From: Madurella fahalii
Lineage: Eukaryota > Ascomycota > Sordariomycetes > Sordariales
Length of the DNA stretch: 64,000 nucleotides
Assembly: GCA_029876055.1 (NCBI GenBank)
Contig: CM056875.1
Coordinates: 1,984,001-2,048,000, forward strand
Direction of reading: 5' to 3'
Of this stretch, positions 35,778 through 48,692 are shown piece after piece. Under the pieces are notes generated by a model. The model was not told the DNA's origin. It made no database searches and worked only from the letters and a program-made list of their open reading frames with translations. The first letter of the stretch is position 1, and the number at the start of each line of letters is the position of its first letter. Both the position numbers and the translations under genes were made by a program.

Positions 35778-38700
35778 CTAGAAACAGTTCAGGCTCCCCT
35801 TCTTCTTCTTGCTCTTGCTGATCGTCGCCATCCTCTCCTCGAGATGGGCTTTTGCGATCTCGGCGTCGCGGCGCTTCCGCCGCTCCTCCTCGACCTGCTG
35901 CAGGCTGAGCCGGTTGTCCTGCGCGGGGCGGTCCTTGAGCTCCTTGAGCTCGGCCTCGAGCTCGCTGGCCCGGCGCCGCCACGCGTCGCAGTCGGCCCGG
36001 ATCGCGATCTGCTGCCGCTCCAGGTCCGTCAGGGCCTCCTCCAGCGTCGCCGTCAGCTGCTTCTCGGCCTTGAGGTGCTTCTCGATCAGCCGGATGCGGG
36101 CTTCCTGGTCCTCCTGGATCTGCGAGATGCTCGCGTTGATGTCCTTGCTCGGCGGGCGTACGCCGGTGGGGGAGACGGTGCCCGGGTTGGACGTGCCTGC
36201 GCTGCCATTGGGGAGCGGGGGTAAGGGGATGGCCGGCGGCGGGGACGGGAGGGAGGCCACCGAGTTGCTCTTGCGCACTTGGTGGCCGTGTGAGTTGGTG
36301 CGTTGGGGGCTTTCGTTGGGGAGAATGCTGCCGTCGTTGTTGGAGAGGACGCCGTCGTACTTGGCCTGTGGAGGATGGGTTAGCTGGCGAGGTCCGGGGT
36401 TGACGCCGCTCAATCGTACCTTGAGAGAGGTATATTCCTCCTTGATGGCGTCGAGCTCCGACTGCAGCCTGAGCTTGGCCGCGTTGGCCTCCTCAACCTG
36501 GGCGTTCCGCTCCATTTGCAGCGTAGACAGGCGGTTGCTCGTGATCTGTACCTGGTCGTAGTTGCTCTGTAGTTGGTCCTCGAGCTCCTCGACGAGCCGC
36601 GAGTTCTTCTTGTTCTTGGTCTCGAGATCTACCACCTTCTTCTTGACCAAGCTGACCTGCTCCTGGACCGGGTAGGGGCTCTTTGCCTGTTCTCCTTCCG
36701 CGGCAAGCACCTCCATCAAGCTCGACCTCACCGTTTCGAGGTCGCGCATGACCGTGTCGTTGATGTTCGATAGTTCTACGACGTGTTGCTCGAGCTCCGC
36801 TCTCTTCTCCCGCTCGTGCGTCAGTGACTTCTGGCTCGCAATTAGATCCTCGATGCGTTCCGTTATCTTCTCGACGCTGACGTCCAGGCCGAGCCCAAAG
36901 GCGACCTGCGTGGCAACCTTCATGAGATCTTCGCGGGCTTCAGTCAGATCGCCTTCGAGCTGCTCAATACGGCTGGCGTGCTCAGACTTGAGAGCTGCCA
37001 GCTGTGATTCGTAATCTTGCTTTGAAGTAGTCATGATGTCTTCTACCTCCTTAGCGTGCTTCGACTGGAGGTCGTGCAGACTCTCCTGGTGGGCCTTGAT
37101 GGTTTGCTCGTGATCGGCGATCTGAGCCTCCAGCTTGGCAACCAACTCCCTCTGGGCTTCTGCCTCGCTAGAAGCCTGGTCGCGGTCGCTGGTGACGATT
37201 TCGAGGAGCCTCTTGGTAGCGGCGTGTTGTTGCTCGGCCTCTGCGACCTTTGATTGGTTGCTGTTGATAATCTCCTTGTACTCGTCGATCTCGCTTCTCA
37301 AGAACTCGATCAGGTTCTTCTGCCTGACCTCGGCCTCTCTGATAGCATCTTCTTCCTGCGGCTTCTTCTGCTCGGCCTCGGCGAGCTGTGCAGTCATGGA
37401 AGCGACCTGAGCTTCGAGTTCCCCGATCGTCTTCTTCATCTTGTCTTCTGCGTCTTGCATGCTCTGTATCGCAGTGCTGTGTCTTTCCTCCCAGCTGGAA
37501 AGTTCGGCTTCCAGGTCCGAAATCTTCTTCTCGCGCAACTCCATTTCAGCTGACGAGCCCTCAACAGCCGTCTTGGCGGACGTAGCGGACTCTTCGGCTG
37601 CGAGGTTAGCCTGCTTCAGGGAATCTTGTAACCCGGCTAGCTGAGCTTCCAATTCCTTCTCGCGCGCTGTCTGCGCCTCTTGCAAGTCCCTGATCCGCAT
37701 CTCGCTCTGCTCCAGCTGTTCCCGGAGATTGGACACGACAGACATATCCATAGGTGAGGCCGCCTTTAAGCTAGACCGCTCGCGGGTTAACCCTGAAATG
37801 ATGGTCATCTTGGTCTCCATCTCCTTCTTGGCGGTGGCGACGTCTGCTTCGAGTTCCTGGATCCGCTCGGAACGGACATGGAGTTCATGCATGGCCGCGT
37901 TCAGGTTGAGTTCGAAGTTTTGCATCACATCTGGCTGGTTCTCGAAATTCTCGGCCGCGATGTTCCGCAGGGATGCAAACGACCGATGGGCACGATCGAT
38001 AATCATGACGTTTTGGCTAGACTTGCGGCGGATGACCGGAGCGCTACCTTTCGGTGAAGAGCTCTCGTTGTTGGCAGCCTGGGCTTTGGCCACTTCGGTT
38101 TTCAGCTCTTCCACGATATCAAGGGTATGCTGGTGCTTTTCCTCGAGCTGAGCGTATCGCTCGGCAAGTTCCCTCTCCGCCAACTCCTTGTCCGCGGCAA
38201 GCGACTTGAGTCTTTCGATCTCCGACGCCAGCACATCAGCGGTAGCAGCCTCGGTGGGCGAGGGCACATGGGATTCGGACCTGGGTACCGCCGTCTCGGC
38301 GTCTGAGCTTCCCATAGTGGTCGCCGGAGACTCCATAGCGGACGACAGTTCGGACGAGAGCGACCGCGAAGACAGCCGGGTGCCGTCCTTTGTCTCGTTA
38401 GTTCTAGCATCCGACAAGAACGACGGCGGCCTCGTCTGCATCGGTGAAACCACGGAGAGCATCGAGTCCCGTTGTCGGTGGGGATGCCGTGCCTCGTCTA
38501 TCGCATCCTGCAGCTCAGCGAGCGCCCGAAGTGACTCCTCATACTTGGCGTGGAGCAGGTCGTACTCGTTGAGGGTCGATTCGTGCTCGACCCGCAGGTC
38601 GAGGAGCTCCTGGGTGACTGTCTCGAGCTTGTCGGCCACAAATTTGGACTGCGCTGGGCTGGCGGAATAATCGACCGCGTCACGGCTCTCTGCTAGCTGA

Positions 38701-41295
38701 GAGGTGGAGGGCCTAGGCGTTGCCGCTTCCCGTGTCGCTCTCGGTTCGTCCGTCGGTTCCTCGGCCTCCTCGGGAATATCCTCTGGAATATCCTCCTCTC
38801 CGCTCTCGGGGATGGTTTCCTCCATGTGGCTGTGACGACTTACGTGGCTTTGGCTTCGGCTCCGCGGGTGGTCGGCGAGGTTGCGGCTGACGGTGCGCCG
38901 ATGACCCGCGCCGTTGCTTTGCGCCGTCTCGAGGTCGGAAATCGGCGCATCCTGCTGGATATTATCAAGCTCGTGCAAGAGCGAGTCCAATTTTCCGAGG
39001 CTACGTTGCCGCTCGACCACCTGCTCCAGCCTGTCTATCTCGCGCTGCATCAGCTCGGCATCCTGATCAGCCTCAGCAAGGCGCTCTTCAAGGGTCGAGA
39101 TATAATCCTCGGCCGACGCCTCATTCTCGCGCACGCGGGCAATCTCCTTGCGCAGCTCCATGATGATGGCGGCATTCTTCTCCTCGCCAGACGTGTGCCC
39201 GTCTAGCTTGGCCTCCAGGTCCTGCAGGTAGTGCTCGGTGCTCGCCTCACGGTCCATCAGTTTCTGCAGCCTAGACTGGAGCTGCCCGTTGATGGTCTCG
39301 GTGTAGGCGCACCTGGTCTCCTTCTCGAGCAGCGAGCCTTCGGTGATGGCCAGCGTGGCCCGGGTACTGGCGAGAGAGTGTTCCAGTGACTGGATCGTCT
39401 TCTCGTACTCGAGCACAACCTGTTCGACGGCTTGGGCAAAGCTGTTGGAGCGATTAAGGCGTTCTGTGGCGCTGTCGCCCAGGTTGTCCTCGAGCTGCTG
39501 GTTCTCCGCCATCTCGTTATCCCGCGCCTTTGCCATCTCGGCAATGAGCTTTGCATGGCGCTGGCTCAGTGCCGTGTAATTTTCCTGGGCGTCCAAGAGC
39601 TGATTCTGGAGCTCGAGTTCCCGCTCGTTCTGCCGCTCGGACCTCTCGCCAGGGGCCAGGGTGCGCCGCTCACCCCCACCACGTTCTGCGCTCCGGATTT
39701 GCTCCCGCAGGAATGCTACCTCGGCCTTGAGACGATCGATGATGGCCTGTTTGTCGCCTTCCTCCACCTGCTGGATCCGCGGCTTACTCTGGATCGCTCG
39801 GGCCCTCTGCGCATATTGCACCGTGTTCAGCGTCTCGCTGAGGTGGAATTCGGCCGGTGTCACGCAAGCAATCATGTACGTGATTGCGTTCCCACCCAGC
39901 GAATCCTGGAGAAGCCTGGTGAGCTTCGAGTCCCGGTACGACACATGCGATCCGGCCTGGCGCGACGACAGCTGCGAGATGACTTTGCCCAAGGCTGCGA
40001 GACCCGCATTGATTGAGATGCCTTCCTTGGCCCGCTCTCCCTGGGCACCTGTGTTTTTGAGGCGCTCGCTGCCGGCTAAATCGACAAAATGCATTTTGCT
40101 GTCGGTGGTTATCAGCGTCTCCGCCCCTGTCAGCGCCTCGATTGGCATCGACAGCCGCTTCTCCGCGCCCTGTGCCGTTTGTAGTTTACTCCTCTTCTGC
40201 ACCAGGTTTAGACTGAAGACGGCATGTGAGCGTGACGACCTTGCATTGATGGCTGTCGCATCCGTCTGCCGGAGGGTCGACCCTTGATTCAGGACGTTCA
40301 TCAGATCCTCGACTGAGTTGACCTCGACCTGTCGCAAGCCGGAAAGAATGATATTGCCCTTGGTGTCTTCGCGTATAACAACGGTGCCTCGCTCGTGCGC
40401 CGGGACATTGTCGGGTGACAGGAGATCCCTAAGCTGCTCGTTGTAAATCTCAACGTACGACGCGCGCAGCGTCCAATTCTTTTCTCCCCGAGAGAAATTG
40501 GCTGGCTGCGTCGAGTATCGTGAAGGCGTACGGAGCTGCGACATGGAACCGCGGTTGGGATTCCCCTTAGGACCATCCAGTCTCTCGAACAAGGCGGTTG
40601 CGGCACGCGGGATAACGCCTGATGGTTACGGTCAGTAGCACGCACAGCAAGGGTGCGCTCCAGGGCACGCGAGATCACTCACCCATAACCTCGAGGTCCT
40701 GTTGTTCGGCCGGCCCGGATGTGCCCATCGTGTACGACTTGCCGGCGCCGGACTGGCCGTAAGCGAGAACCGAGACATTGTATCCCTGTGTAAAGGCGTT
40801 TATGCACTCTTCCAGGTAATCCCATATCCCCGCCTGGTCGACCTCGGGTCCAAAGACCCTGTCGAAGACGAAAAGTTTGCGTCCCTGTTGCGAATCGATC
40901 GATAGACTCGTGGGGGACTGCACTTGCACCATGGACCGCTGGAACCGCTGAGGTATGAGCTCGTAGCCCGGGTCGGTCGGCCTTAGGGGCGGGCGGACGC
41001 GAACCGCTGTGAGAGGTGGTTAATGTCATGATGCGGCTCTCCGGGGCAGTAGTGGCACGCGCGAGACGGCATATTGCCGAGCAGGGGGGAAAATGGGAAA
41101 CCAGTGGGACATCCAATGTTGTGCGCACTCACCAACTTTGACGGCGGTCTTTGTATCTTCATCTGAAGCCCTGCTTCCTCCACCTGTCTTGCTCTGCATG
41201 CTCATGCGGCTGGCGCTCCGGGGCGCTGGGCGGACCATGGCGCTCATCGGCCGCGGAGGCAGTGTGCCGGGCGAAGCTGGTGGTGAGCTCGCCAT
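35778..41295 (-). CDS. Kinesin-4-class motor with long coiled-coil stalk
   Basis: Exons 41295-41133, 41006-40683, 40618-36420 and 36365-35778 close to 1757 residues. After a basic Ser/Pro-rich leader, the motor domain starts at AVRVRPPLRP. It carries the P-loop AYGQSGAGKSYTMG, switch I NARSSRSHAVF, switch II FVDLAGSERLKNTGAQ and the YRDSKLTRLLQDSLGG helix, and ends with TLNTVQYAQRARAI before the neck. These choices fit KIF4/KIF21 (kinesin-4) best. From about residue 440 to the end it is almost wholly heptad-rich coiled coil, broken by acidic and Ser-rich linkers (SGEEDIPEDIPEEAEEPTDE). No C-terminal Cys-rich DNA-binding motif or WD40 domain is seen, unlike animal KIF4 and KIF21. The 54-bp intron at 36366-36419 is in frame (GTACGA donor, CCACAG acceptor), so its removal is inferred. 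Confidence 0.9.
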
Positions 41296-43962
41296 TTCGG
41301 CGAGACGACGGGAGCGCGGGCGTGGAGCTTTGTTAAGGGGCTTCGGTCGGTCGATTTGAGCCGGCGCCAGTGGGACGCGCCACTCGCTCGCTACTGGCCT
41401 TTTTTTTTTTTTTTTTACCTGCCGGCGAACTTATTGGCGCGCAGGGCTGGCCGTGGTGGCACCAGGCTTCAACGGCACAAACCGCAGCCTGTTTGCGCTT
41501 GCAGAGAAGCGGAATCCAAACAGCAATAGCCCCGCTAAAGGGTGTATGCTTCCGCTTCCACGGGCGTCATACGCTCCCCAGATATCGAGGATTTTCCTGA
41601 CTGGTTTGCGGGTATTTTGGAGGGAAAATGCTCGCCGGCTAGGGGTGGTTTGGGGAGGCCCCTTGTTTATTTGATTGCGCCGACCGGGGTGGCGCAAATT
41701 ACCAACGCGTCCCCTGAAGGAACACCGGGGCGCCCAATTGGATCCCTGGGCCTTGCGTTTTGATAAAGTTATCGTCGGGACCACATGCAGCGCAACCTAG
41801 ATGGACTGTTGAATGTTGAAAATTGGGGACAATAGGAATAGACTTGGATTTCTCTAGTCAGAAGAATGGAGGAGCAGGAGCCGGCGCGGGATTGGGTCGC
41901 CTTGGGTATTTCGATAGTTCGAGGGGAACGGGAAGTCTAAAGCGAAAGAAGCAAACAAAAATCTCGGAAGCGAATCTGTCACGGTTCAGAAACGCTGAGA
42001 AGCGCTGGGCGCCCTCACCGAGAGAGGCAGTCTTGGTTGCAAAAGGCGCAACTGCCCGGACCGCGGAGTGGAGGCCGTGATGCGACCTGCATGGGGACAT
42101 GCAGCCTTGGCTCCGGTTCACTCAAGCGATGGCATGCTAAAATGGGGGTAAGGGGCCAATGCGCATCTTCAGACGAGCACCACTCCTCCCCTTCCTGCCC
42201 TCCTCCGTTTTCAAACATCCAATATCCCTTGCCATCCCTAGCCACGGTGCCAAAACGTTGCGGAATACTATGTACTAGTACAGTACACTTCGTACACTAG
42301 TAGGGGGTCAAGGCATCCCCGGGCACCTCAGTTACGAATTGCCCGATTCTATACTGGGTTGCCTTAAGAGAGTGCAACTAGGCGGGCGGGCACCGTCAGA
42401 CTTGTCAATATGTCTCTGCTAAGACGAAGTTTGCACTGCTCTGTCTGCACCCCTATTCACCCCCACCCTGACAAAATAAAAAAGAAAAGAAAAGAAAAGA
42501 AAAAAAAGAATAAAATAAAAATAAAATCCAGCATTGCCCTTTCTGCTACCAACCTTGGCTGCCCGCTCCCTGGATCCGCTTATGAGGTTGATTCGGAACG
42601 ACCCGGCCGCACCGCCTCCTGCTCCCTACCTCTGATTATACCGTCTCGATGGGATATTTCCCTTGAGCTCAGTCTCGGGCACACAAGCCCGGAGCGCGCT
42701 TCATCGAGTGGGGAGATGCGGCGCGGTCAACTCCCGAGTCTCTGAATTGCGGGGGAAACTTTGAATCTGGCCCGTTCCTTGTCCTGCCGGTCCGGGGCCC
42801 GCCATCGGGGGTGGCGTGATAGGCGGAACCCGAATTCTCAAACTCTGGGCCGCAGCGCATCAAGCAAGCTGTAGCTCTGCCGCTGAACGCTTTGGAGCGG
42901 CGCGCCATGACCTTCATGCGATGGCCTCGTCCGCCCTGCACACAATCCATGCCTTGCCTCGTCCCACGCTCCAAGGCGCCATCCCATGAGCGGTTGATCC
43001 TGGCAGGCGGATCATTCCGAGGGTGACATTCCAGAAGCAAGGCGGCACATATCCGGACTGCAGCATCCCGACACAGACAACTGATTGGAATATCCAACCG
43101 GCCGTGCGGCGTAAAACGGTCACGTCCAATGTCCGGAAGAAGGGCTCTTGCATCACCCCGCCCGATGCCCGAATCAGTCCATCTGAACCTTCCCTAACGA
43201 GAAGGCGACGGCCAAGGTTGTGGAAATCCTCCGGCCGTGCGCGTGCTATCCCGTGCTGAGACAAACGGCGACGATCGTGTTAATCCCAAGTCTTCGTCTG
43301 AACGGCGGAGGAGGTCAAAGCGGAAGAAATGTTCCATAAGCTGTGCTCCCCACGTGCCCATTTCCCGAGACCCGAGGGATGGGGGAAGCTCGGGCACGAT
43401 CTTCGGTTTGCTGTGATGGACGTCGGCGCCTTTAACTGCGACGGTTTTTTTTTTTTTTTTTTTCTTTGATTCCGATGAAGCGGGAATGTCGCAGATGATC
43501 GCATAAACTGTGCAACCCACAGTCCCCCGCTTCGGATTCCCAGCGATTCCAGCATTACGGATGGCGGTGTCCGCCTGTGTGACGCGACAGGACACCTTCC
43601 AGACCACTTCCGAGCCTTTGCGAGTTTTAAGTGCGCCATCGAGCCTAAAAGCCGTCTAGTGCACCGTTCTAGATCCATATTTAAGCTTGTGTTTGAAACA
43701 CTGTCTTATGTAGCCGGCCACTCCGACTCCAATGCCGATCAGGGGCACTTTCCAGGGCTGGTGCGCAGATTGGTCACGTGAACATGTGTTTGATTCGCGT
43801 TGCCGCCTCGCGCTTCCCACAGACCCGTTGCCGTGGAGCAGCGTGCAAGGGCAATAACCAGCCCGGGAATGTCAAGAACATTGAAGTCGTCGACATGCTG
43901 GATCCTAGTAAACCATTACCCCTGTTATCGCTGTGATTACTCCACACACTCGTCGGCAAAAA
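41296..43962. other. Divergent spacer between kinesin and eme1
   Basis: This holds the promoters of both genes. T-runs occur at 41400-41416 and 43445-43463, an A-rich stretch at 42475-42528, and a GTAC-rich palindromic cluster at 42270-42300. No gene is supported; opposing open frames at 42669-43264 and 43194-43678 are featureless. Confidence 0.45.
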
Positions 43963-45569
43963 ATGCCCGTACCAGTCATCTCGCTCCTCTCAAGTTCTGA
44001 AGCTGGGTCTCCTCCGCCGACCACACGGCCACCACCTCCGCCCAGCGCTCCGTCAACAGTTCCACCGCGGGGCCTGGACTCAGATGGTTCTGGTCTCTCC
44101 GTAATCTCCCTGCCGAACAACAGGAATCCGGACACCACGACGTCGCACAACAAGCCGGGCGCCTCGACGACGAAGGACAATGTTTGGCTTCTTTCTGATG
44201 ACGAATTCAGCTCTCCTCGACATAGCCGTCGAGCAGGCAATGCGTCTACCGGTGACCCGGTACCAAAGAGACGGCGAATAAACTCGGGTGTCGAAACCAT
44301 TTGCGTCCAGGACAATGGGTCACCAGGGGTTGCCGGCTCAGCTGCGGGTTCTCGATCCCGACCCATGCAACCAGCCGGCCAGGGGCGTTTGAATTCTGCC
44401 CGCGAACCGCCACGGGACTTCTTCGACGACCCCTTCGCTAGCTCTTCTCCAAGGGAGAAGGAAAAGGCGTACCAAGAGGGCACTGCCCGGCGTTCAGGAC
44501 CACTACTTGACGACCCTGACGATTTTTTTGCCAGCTCTTCTCCGCAAGGAAAGGAAAACATGCCCCAGAAGACGGGTATTGGGGGAGATTTTATCGACGA
44601 CATCGACCTGTTTGCTTCCAGCTCTCCTGGGCCGGTTATGTCAAAGCCACCTTGGAACGCTGCAGCGTGGGATCCTATCTCGAGTTCTGCTCCTCTTCCG
44701 CCCACGGCTGATGATGATCGGGCGGATCCATCACGTTCTCTTCGGAGAATCCAGTCAGAGGTCATCACACTTGATGACTCCGATGACAGCCATTCAGCTA
44801 AGCCGGACTCCGACGATGAGTTCCCAGATATTACTGGCTTAGCTGCATCAAGACGCACATACACCTCGTCGACAGAGCTGACACCGGCCGCATCCAAGCC
44901 ATCAATGAAGCCCAAATCGACGGGGACGAGGTCCATATCAACCGAGCCCAAAAAGACTTCCGAAGAGAAGATGAGGGAACGGGAGGAAAAGGCTGCGGCG
45001 CGAGCGGCGGAGAAGGAACGCAAGAAACTGGAGAAAGAGCGGGCTAGGGAAGACAGAGCCCGGCAGAAAGCAACAGCTGCAGCCCTGGCCGAGGTGAACA
45101 AGATACGGACAGACAAGAAGGTTTCCACTCCAGAAATGATCGTCGACCTCCCCTCCACGCTAGACGAGACCACCAGATTACAAGCCGAAGCTCTCCTCAA
45201 AGACCTCGAAGTACAATTCACCTCCTGGTCTAGCCCGGTAGACAATGTCGTCAAATGGCGCCGCAAGGTCAGCAGCCGGCACAACGACGAGCTGGGGCAC
45301 TGGGAACCCGTCCCACAGCGGATCGAACGCGAGAATTACGCCATGGTGATTCTCTCAGCATCCCAATTCGTCGACCTCGCCCTCGGCACCGATGCTACCA
45401 CCAGCCTTGAATCCCACGCCCTCCGCATACGCCGCAACTTCCCCAACGACACCATCATCTACCTCATCGAAGGCCTCGAGCTCTGGCTGCGCAAGAACCG
45501 CAACCTCCGAAACCGCCAATTCGTCTCAGCTGTCCGAAGCGGCCTGGAACCGCCGCCGCCGCCGCCGCC

Positions 45570-45606
<37 letters not shown>

Positions 45607-46164
45607 GCAGACGAAACCCCCAGCTCCTCCCAACCCAGCAACCCCCGCCGCCGCAAGATCAACACCTCTGCCCAACAGCAACAACAAATTTACATCGACC
45701 CCGAACCCATCGACGCCGCCCTCCTCCACCTGCAAGTCCTCCACCCCTCCACCCTCATCCACCACACCACCGTGCCCTTGGAGACCGCCCGCTGGATCGC
45801 CATCTTCACCCAGCACATCAGCACCGTCCCCTACCGCCGCCAGCGCGACGCCTCCAACGACGCCAACTTCTGCATCGAGTCGGGCCAGGTCCGCACCGGC
45901 GAGACCCCGCGCGAGATCTACCTGCGCATGCTGCAGGAGATTGGGCGGGTCACAGCGCCCATCGCCTACGGGATCGCGGCCGAGTACGCGACCGTCGGCA
46001 AGCTGGTGAAAGGGTTGGAGGAAGGAGGGCCGCTGGCGCTGGAGAAGGTGCGGAAGGGCGTCGACCGGAACGGCGGGGTCAGTGATCGCGCCGTCGGGCA
46101 GGCGGTGAGCAGGCGGCTGTGGAAGATCTTTACGGGCCGGGACGAAGGGAGTACGGATGTTTAG
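43963..46164 (+). CDS. eme1: Eme1/Mms4, non-catalytic partner of the Mus81 structure-specific endonuclease
   Basis: Single-exon frame of 733 residues from MPVPVISLLSSSEAG; an in-frame ATG 30 bp upstream is an alternative start. The N-terminal half is disordered and Ser/Asp-rich. It has a probable SUMO-interacting string (VISLLSSSE), another at VITLDDSDD, and three copies of a D-x-FASSSP-type motif (nt about 44427-44453, 44519-44545 and 44604-44630). A highly charged helix precedes the ERCC4-like nuclease domain, which starts near EMIVDLPSTLDE. The active-site ERKxxxD motif of Mus81/XPF is absent, as expected for the non-catalytic subunit. A Pro7 then Gln12 tract splits the nuclease-like domain. 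The C-terminus looks like a helix-hairpin-helix region (ALEKVRKGVDRNGGVSDRAV). Mus81-Eme1 resolves recombination and replication-fork intermediates. The final 336-bp gap to she4 is convergent. Confidence 0.9.
45550..45606 (+). repeat. CCG7-CAG11-CAA trinucleotide tract inside eme1
   Basis: Seven CCG codons are followed by eleven CAG and one CAA, encoding Pro7-Gln12. It is in frame, so length changes of whole units would be tolerated. It lies within the nuclease-like domain rather than the disordered N-terminus. Confidence 0.95.
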
Positions 46165-46500
46165 ACGTCTCACTGGGTATGGTTATTGATGGGATGTGTA
46201 AAGTGTACCGGCGTAAGAGCAAGGGAGTCTTCAAGAGTTGGAGCTATTTTGGGTGAACTCTATGCTACGGCGGGTACCTCCAGATGATTACACTTCAAAG
46301 TTCCGTAGCTATAGCTCACATAGTAGCAATTGTTGTGCTAGCTGCTTTCAGTTGTTCTAGATACTTTCTAGCCGACCCCCCTTAGGGAGTCACCCACTCG
46401 CGCCTTTGCCCTCCATAACCGTGCAAGCAAATTAACTCCCGTTCAGAGATGACTGTCTACGTGTCGTCTGCGTCGTCCGTGTCGTAGCCCCGTATACCCC
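46165..46500. other. Convergent spacer between eme1 and she4
   Basis: This 336-bp stretch is shared 3' flank of two converging genes. I see no feature besides moderately AT-rich sequence. Confidence 0.5.
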
Positions 46501-48692
46501 TTACTTCCCTTCGAGAAGCAGCTCCAAAGCCCGCACAACAGCCTGCACAACCTCGGGCACCCTAGTCTTCTTTGCGCACTCCGTCAGCGCATCCACCGCG
46601 CCAACTTCGAGCAACTTGGCCTTCGCCAGCCGGCCGGCCTCGCCCTCGGCCGCGAGCATGTTTTGGACGATGACAGCGCCCCGGTGCCGCAAACCTTCGT
46701 CGTCATCGCGGCACAAATCGAGAATGATGGCGACGCCGCGAGGCTGGGCCGCGATGGCGCGCACCACGAATTCGTAGCCGGCCAGGCTGGCCAGGGCCCC
46801 GCCCGCCGCGCTGCGCGTCTTGACATCCTCGGCGTCGGCCAGCGCTAGCACCACTTTGATCCGCGTCTCTGCCTTGGACGTGCCGTCTCCGAAGAGCGAG
46901 AGAACTTCCGCAGGGCTCTGTACAATGTTGCACACGAGCTCAACGGCGGCGGTGGAGATGCGGGTATTAGTGCTAAAGAGCTGCTCCTCTATGTCGTCCC
47001 ACGCGGTGCGCACAATGCTCCGGCGGATGTCATCGTCGGTTGACGCTAGGTTTGTCAGCGCGAGGAGCGCCTCGAAGGTTGGGAGGAGATCGCGGGTATC
47101 GGCGGTGGGGTCGGGAGTAAGAATCGATGTCAGGGGACGGATCGCGGCGTGTTGGGGCGTCTGACGGGTCCCGCCAAAGACGAGCGCCGGATTGGTAGAG
47201 ATGAGAATGCGAGCGAGCGCTTGGGCTGCGGTGCGGCGAGACCTGTCGTCTTTCTCGGGTAGCGCTGCCCAGGCCCCGATGAGCATCGGGACAGTGCCTT
47301 GCTGAGCAAGTTGTCCACGGAGCGTAGGTGTCATGGAGAGGGAATAAATGATTGAAGTGATGAGCGATATAGATGCGACAGAGCCATTCTTGCTATGTGC
47401 AACGAGGACCGGGGTGATGCCAGCTTCAAAGACACGCTTGCAGCGCTCTGTGACGTGGGCATGGTCGTTCAAGGGATCAGGCTGCAGTTTCCCGGACGCA
47501 TTTGCATAAGCCTTTAGCTGCTTGATCCTCTTTTCTTCCTCTGTCTCAAAGGGTTGGTATCTGGTAAGATTGGCGAAGATGCTGAGAGCGCCATACGCCA
47601 AGGGCGACCTCGAAGGCGCAGACTCGAGTGTCTTGACAAGGCGCTTTAGCGACTCCTTGTCGCCGGCCAGATCCTCCTTGACTTTTGGCTGCAGGGACGC
47701 ATATGCTAGTCCCTCTATTGAGGACTGGACATGCTCCGGGCCTTCCAGGAGCATCTTGGTAAACCGCTTGGATAGGTCCTCGATACTGGTTGTCGCAGGC
47801 TGTATCCTTGGCTCGGACTCCTTGTGGGACGGGCTTGTTACGGTTTGAACTGCCTTCAAGCTCGATGTCAGCCGGACATCATCAGCGTGAACGTGCAGCA
47901 GGGACCATGTTAGGGGGTGTGCATGTGGTGGCTAACCCTTAGCTTCGCCAGGACCACGGCGGCAAGGTTCTGGACCTGCTGCGAGTGCCGCCTCATAGAT
48001 ATAGACCCTTCTTGGTTGTTAACATCAGGGTCGATAATGTGCATGGCTTTGACAGCGTCTTCGGGGTTCTGGTCGACAACCTCCTCCAACCAGTCGGCGC
48101 AGTACTTGAGCACGGCTTCTCGGCAGTGCGAGTGCATGCAGGCCGCGTTGAGCATCTCCAAACATGCCGTCTCGACTTTCCTGCTCTTCCATTTCCGTCT
48201 CATAAGCGGAGCGAGGCTAGGCAAGAAGCCCTCGGTAAGAAAGAGGTCGGATGTCAGGTCGGGGGCAATAGGGAAGATGGTGGCAGCAACACAAAAGGCA
48301 ACGATGTAATCGTCGTAGGTGCCTCTCCGAACCCGGTTATGGAAAAAGTCGGCCAGTTTCTTGTTGCCTCCCTCGCCGGCAGCCTTGAGATAAGCTGATG
48401 TGCAGAGCGCCGCATGGCCTCGTACAATATCTGGTTGTCTCATGTCGAGGTAGCAGAGGATGGTGTCGACGCAATCGCCGTCAATGACTGAGGTGATGGA
48501 CGGTTCGCCGGCCTTAACAATCTCGACATCTTCGTTAAGGAGGCGTGTCAGCTTGCCCAAGTCTCCCACCGTTTCCTCGTCCTCCTTGCCACCTTCCATT
48601 AACCGTGCAAACAGGAGCAAGGTCTGGTCCTGTCTCCCAAGGGAGGCCGGCCTTGCGGCCGATGGATCGGCAGCGCCAGCCATCACCTCCAC
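46501..48692 (-). CDS. she4: She4/UNC-45/Cro1 myosin co-chaperone with armadillo-type repeats
   Basis: Two exons, 48692-47937 and 47853-46501, give 702 residues (start MEVMAGAADPSAARPASLGR). The 83-bp intron uses a GTTAGC donor; the acceptor that keeps phase is TTGAAG/GCAGTTC, giving LAKLRAVQTVTSP. An all-helical ARM-like solenoid runs throughout: the segment LACTSAYLKA-like region near residue 95, the Cro1-type block TYDDYIVAFCVAATIF, EMLNAACMHSHCREAVLKYC, then IEGLAYASLQPKVKEDLAG and SLITSIIYSLSMTPTLRGQL, and a final repeat HRGAVIVQNMLAAEGEAGRL. Fungal She4 lacks the N-terminal TPR of animal UNC-45, as here. The family folds and stabilises class I and V myosins, with Hsp90 in animals. The acceptor site is inferred. 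Confidence 0.88.
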
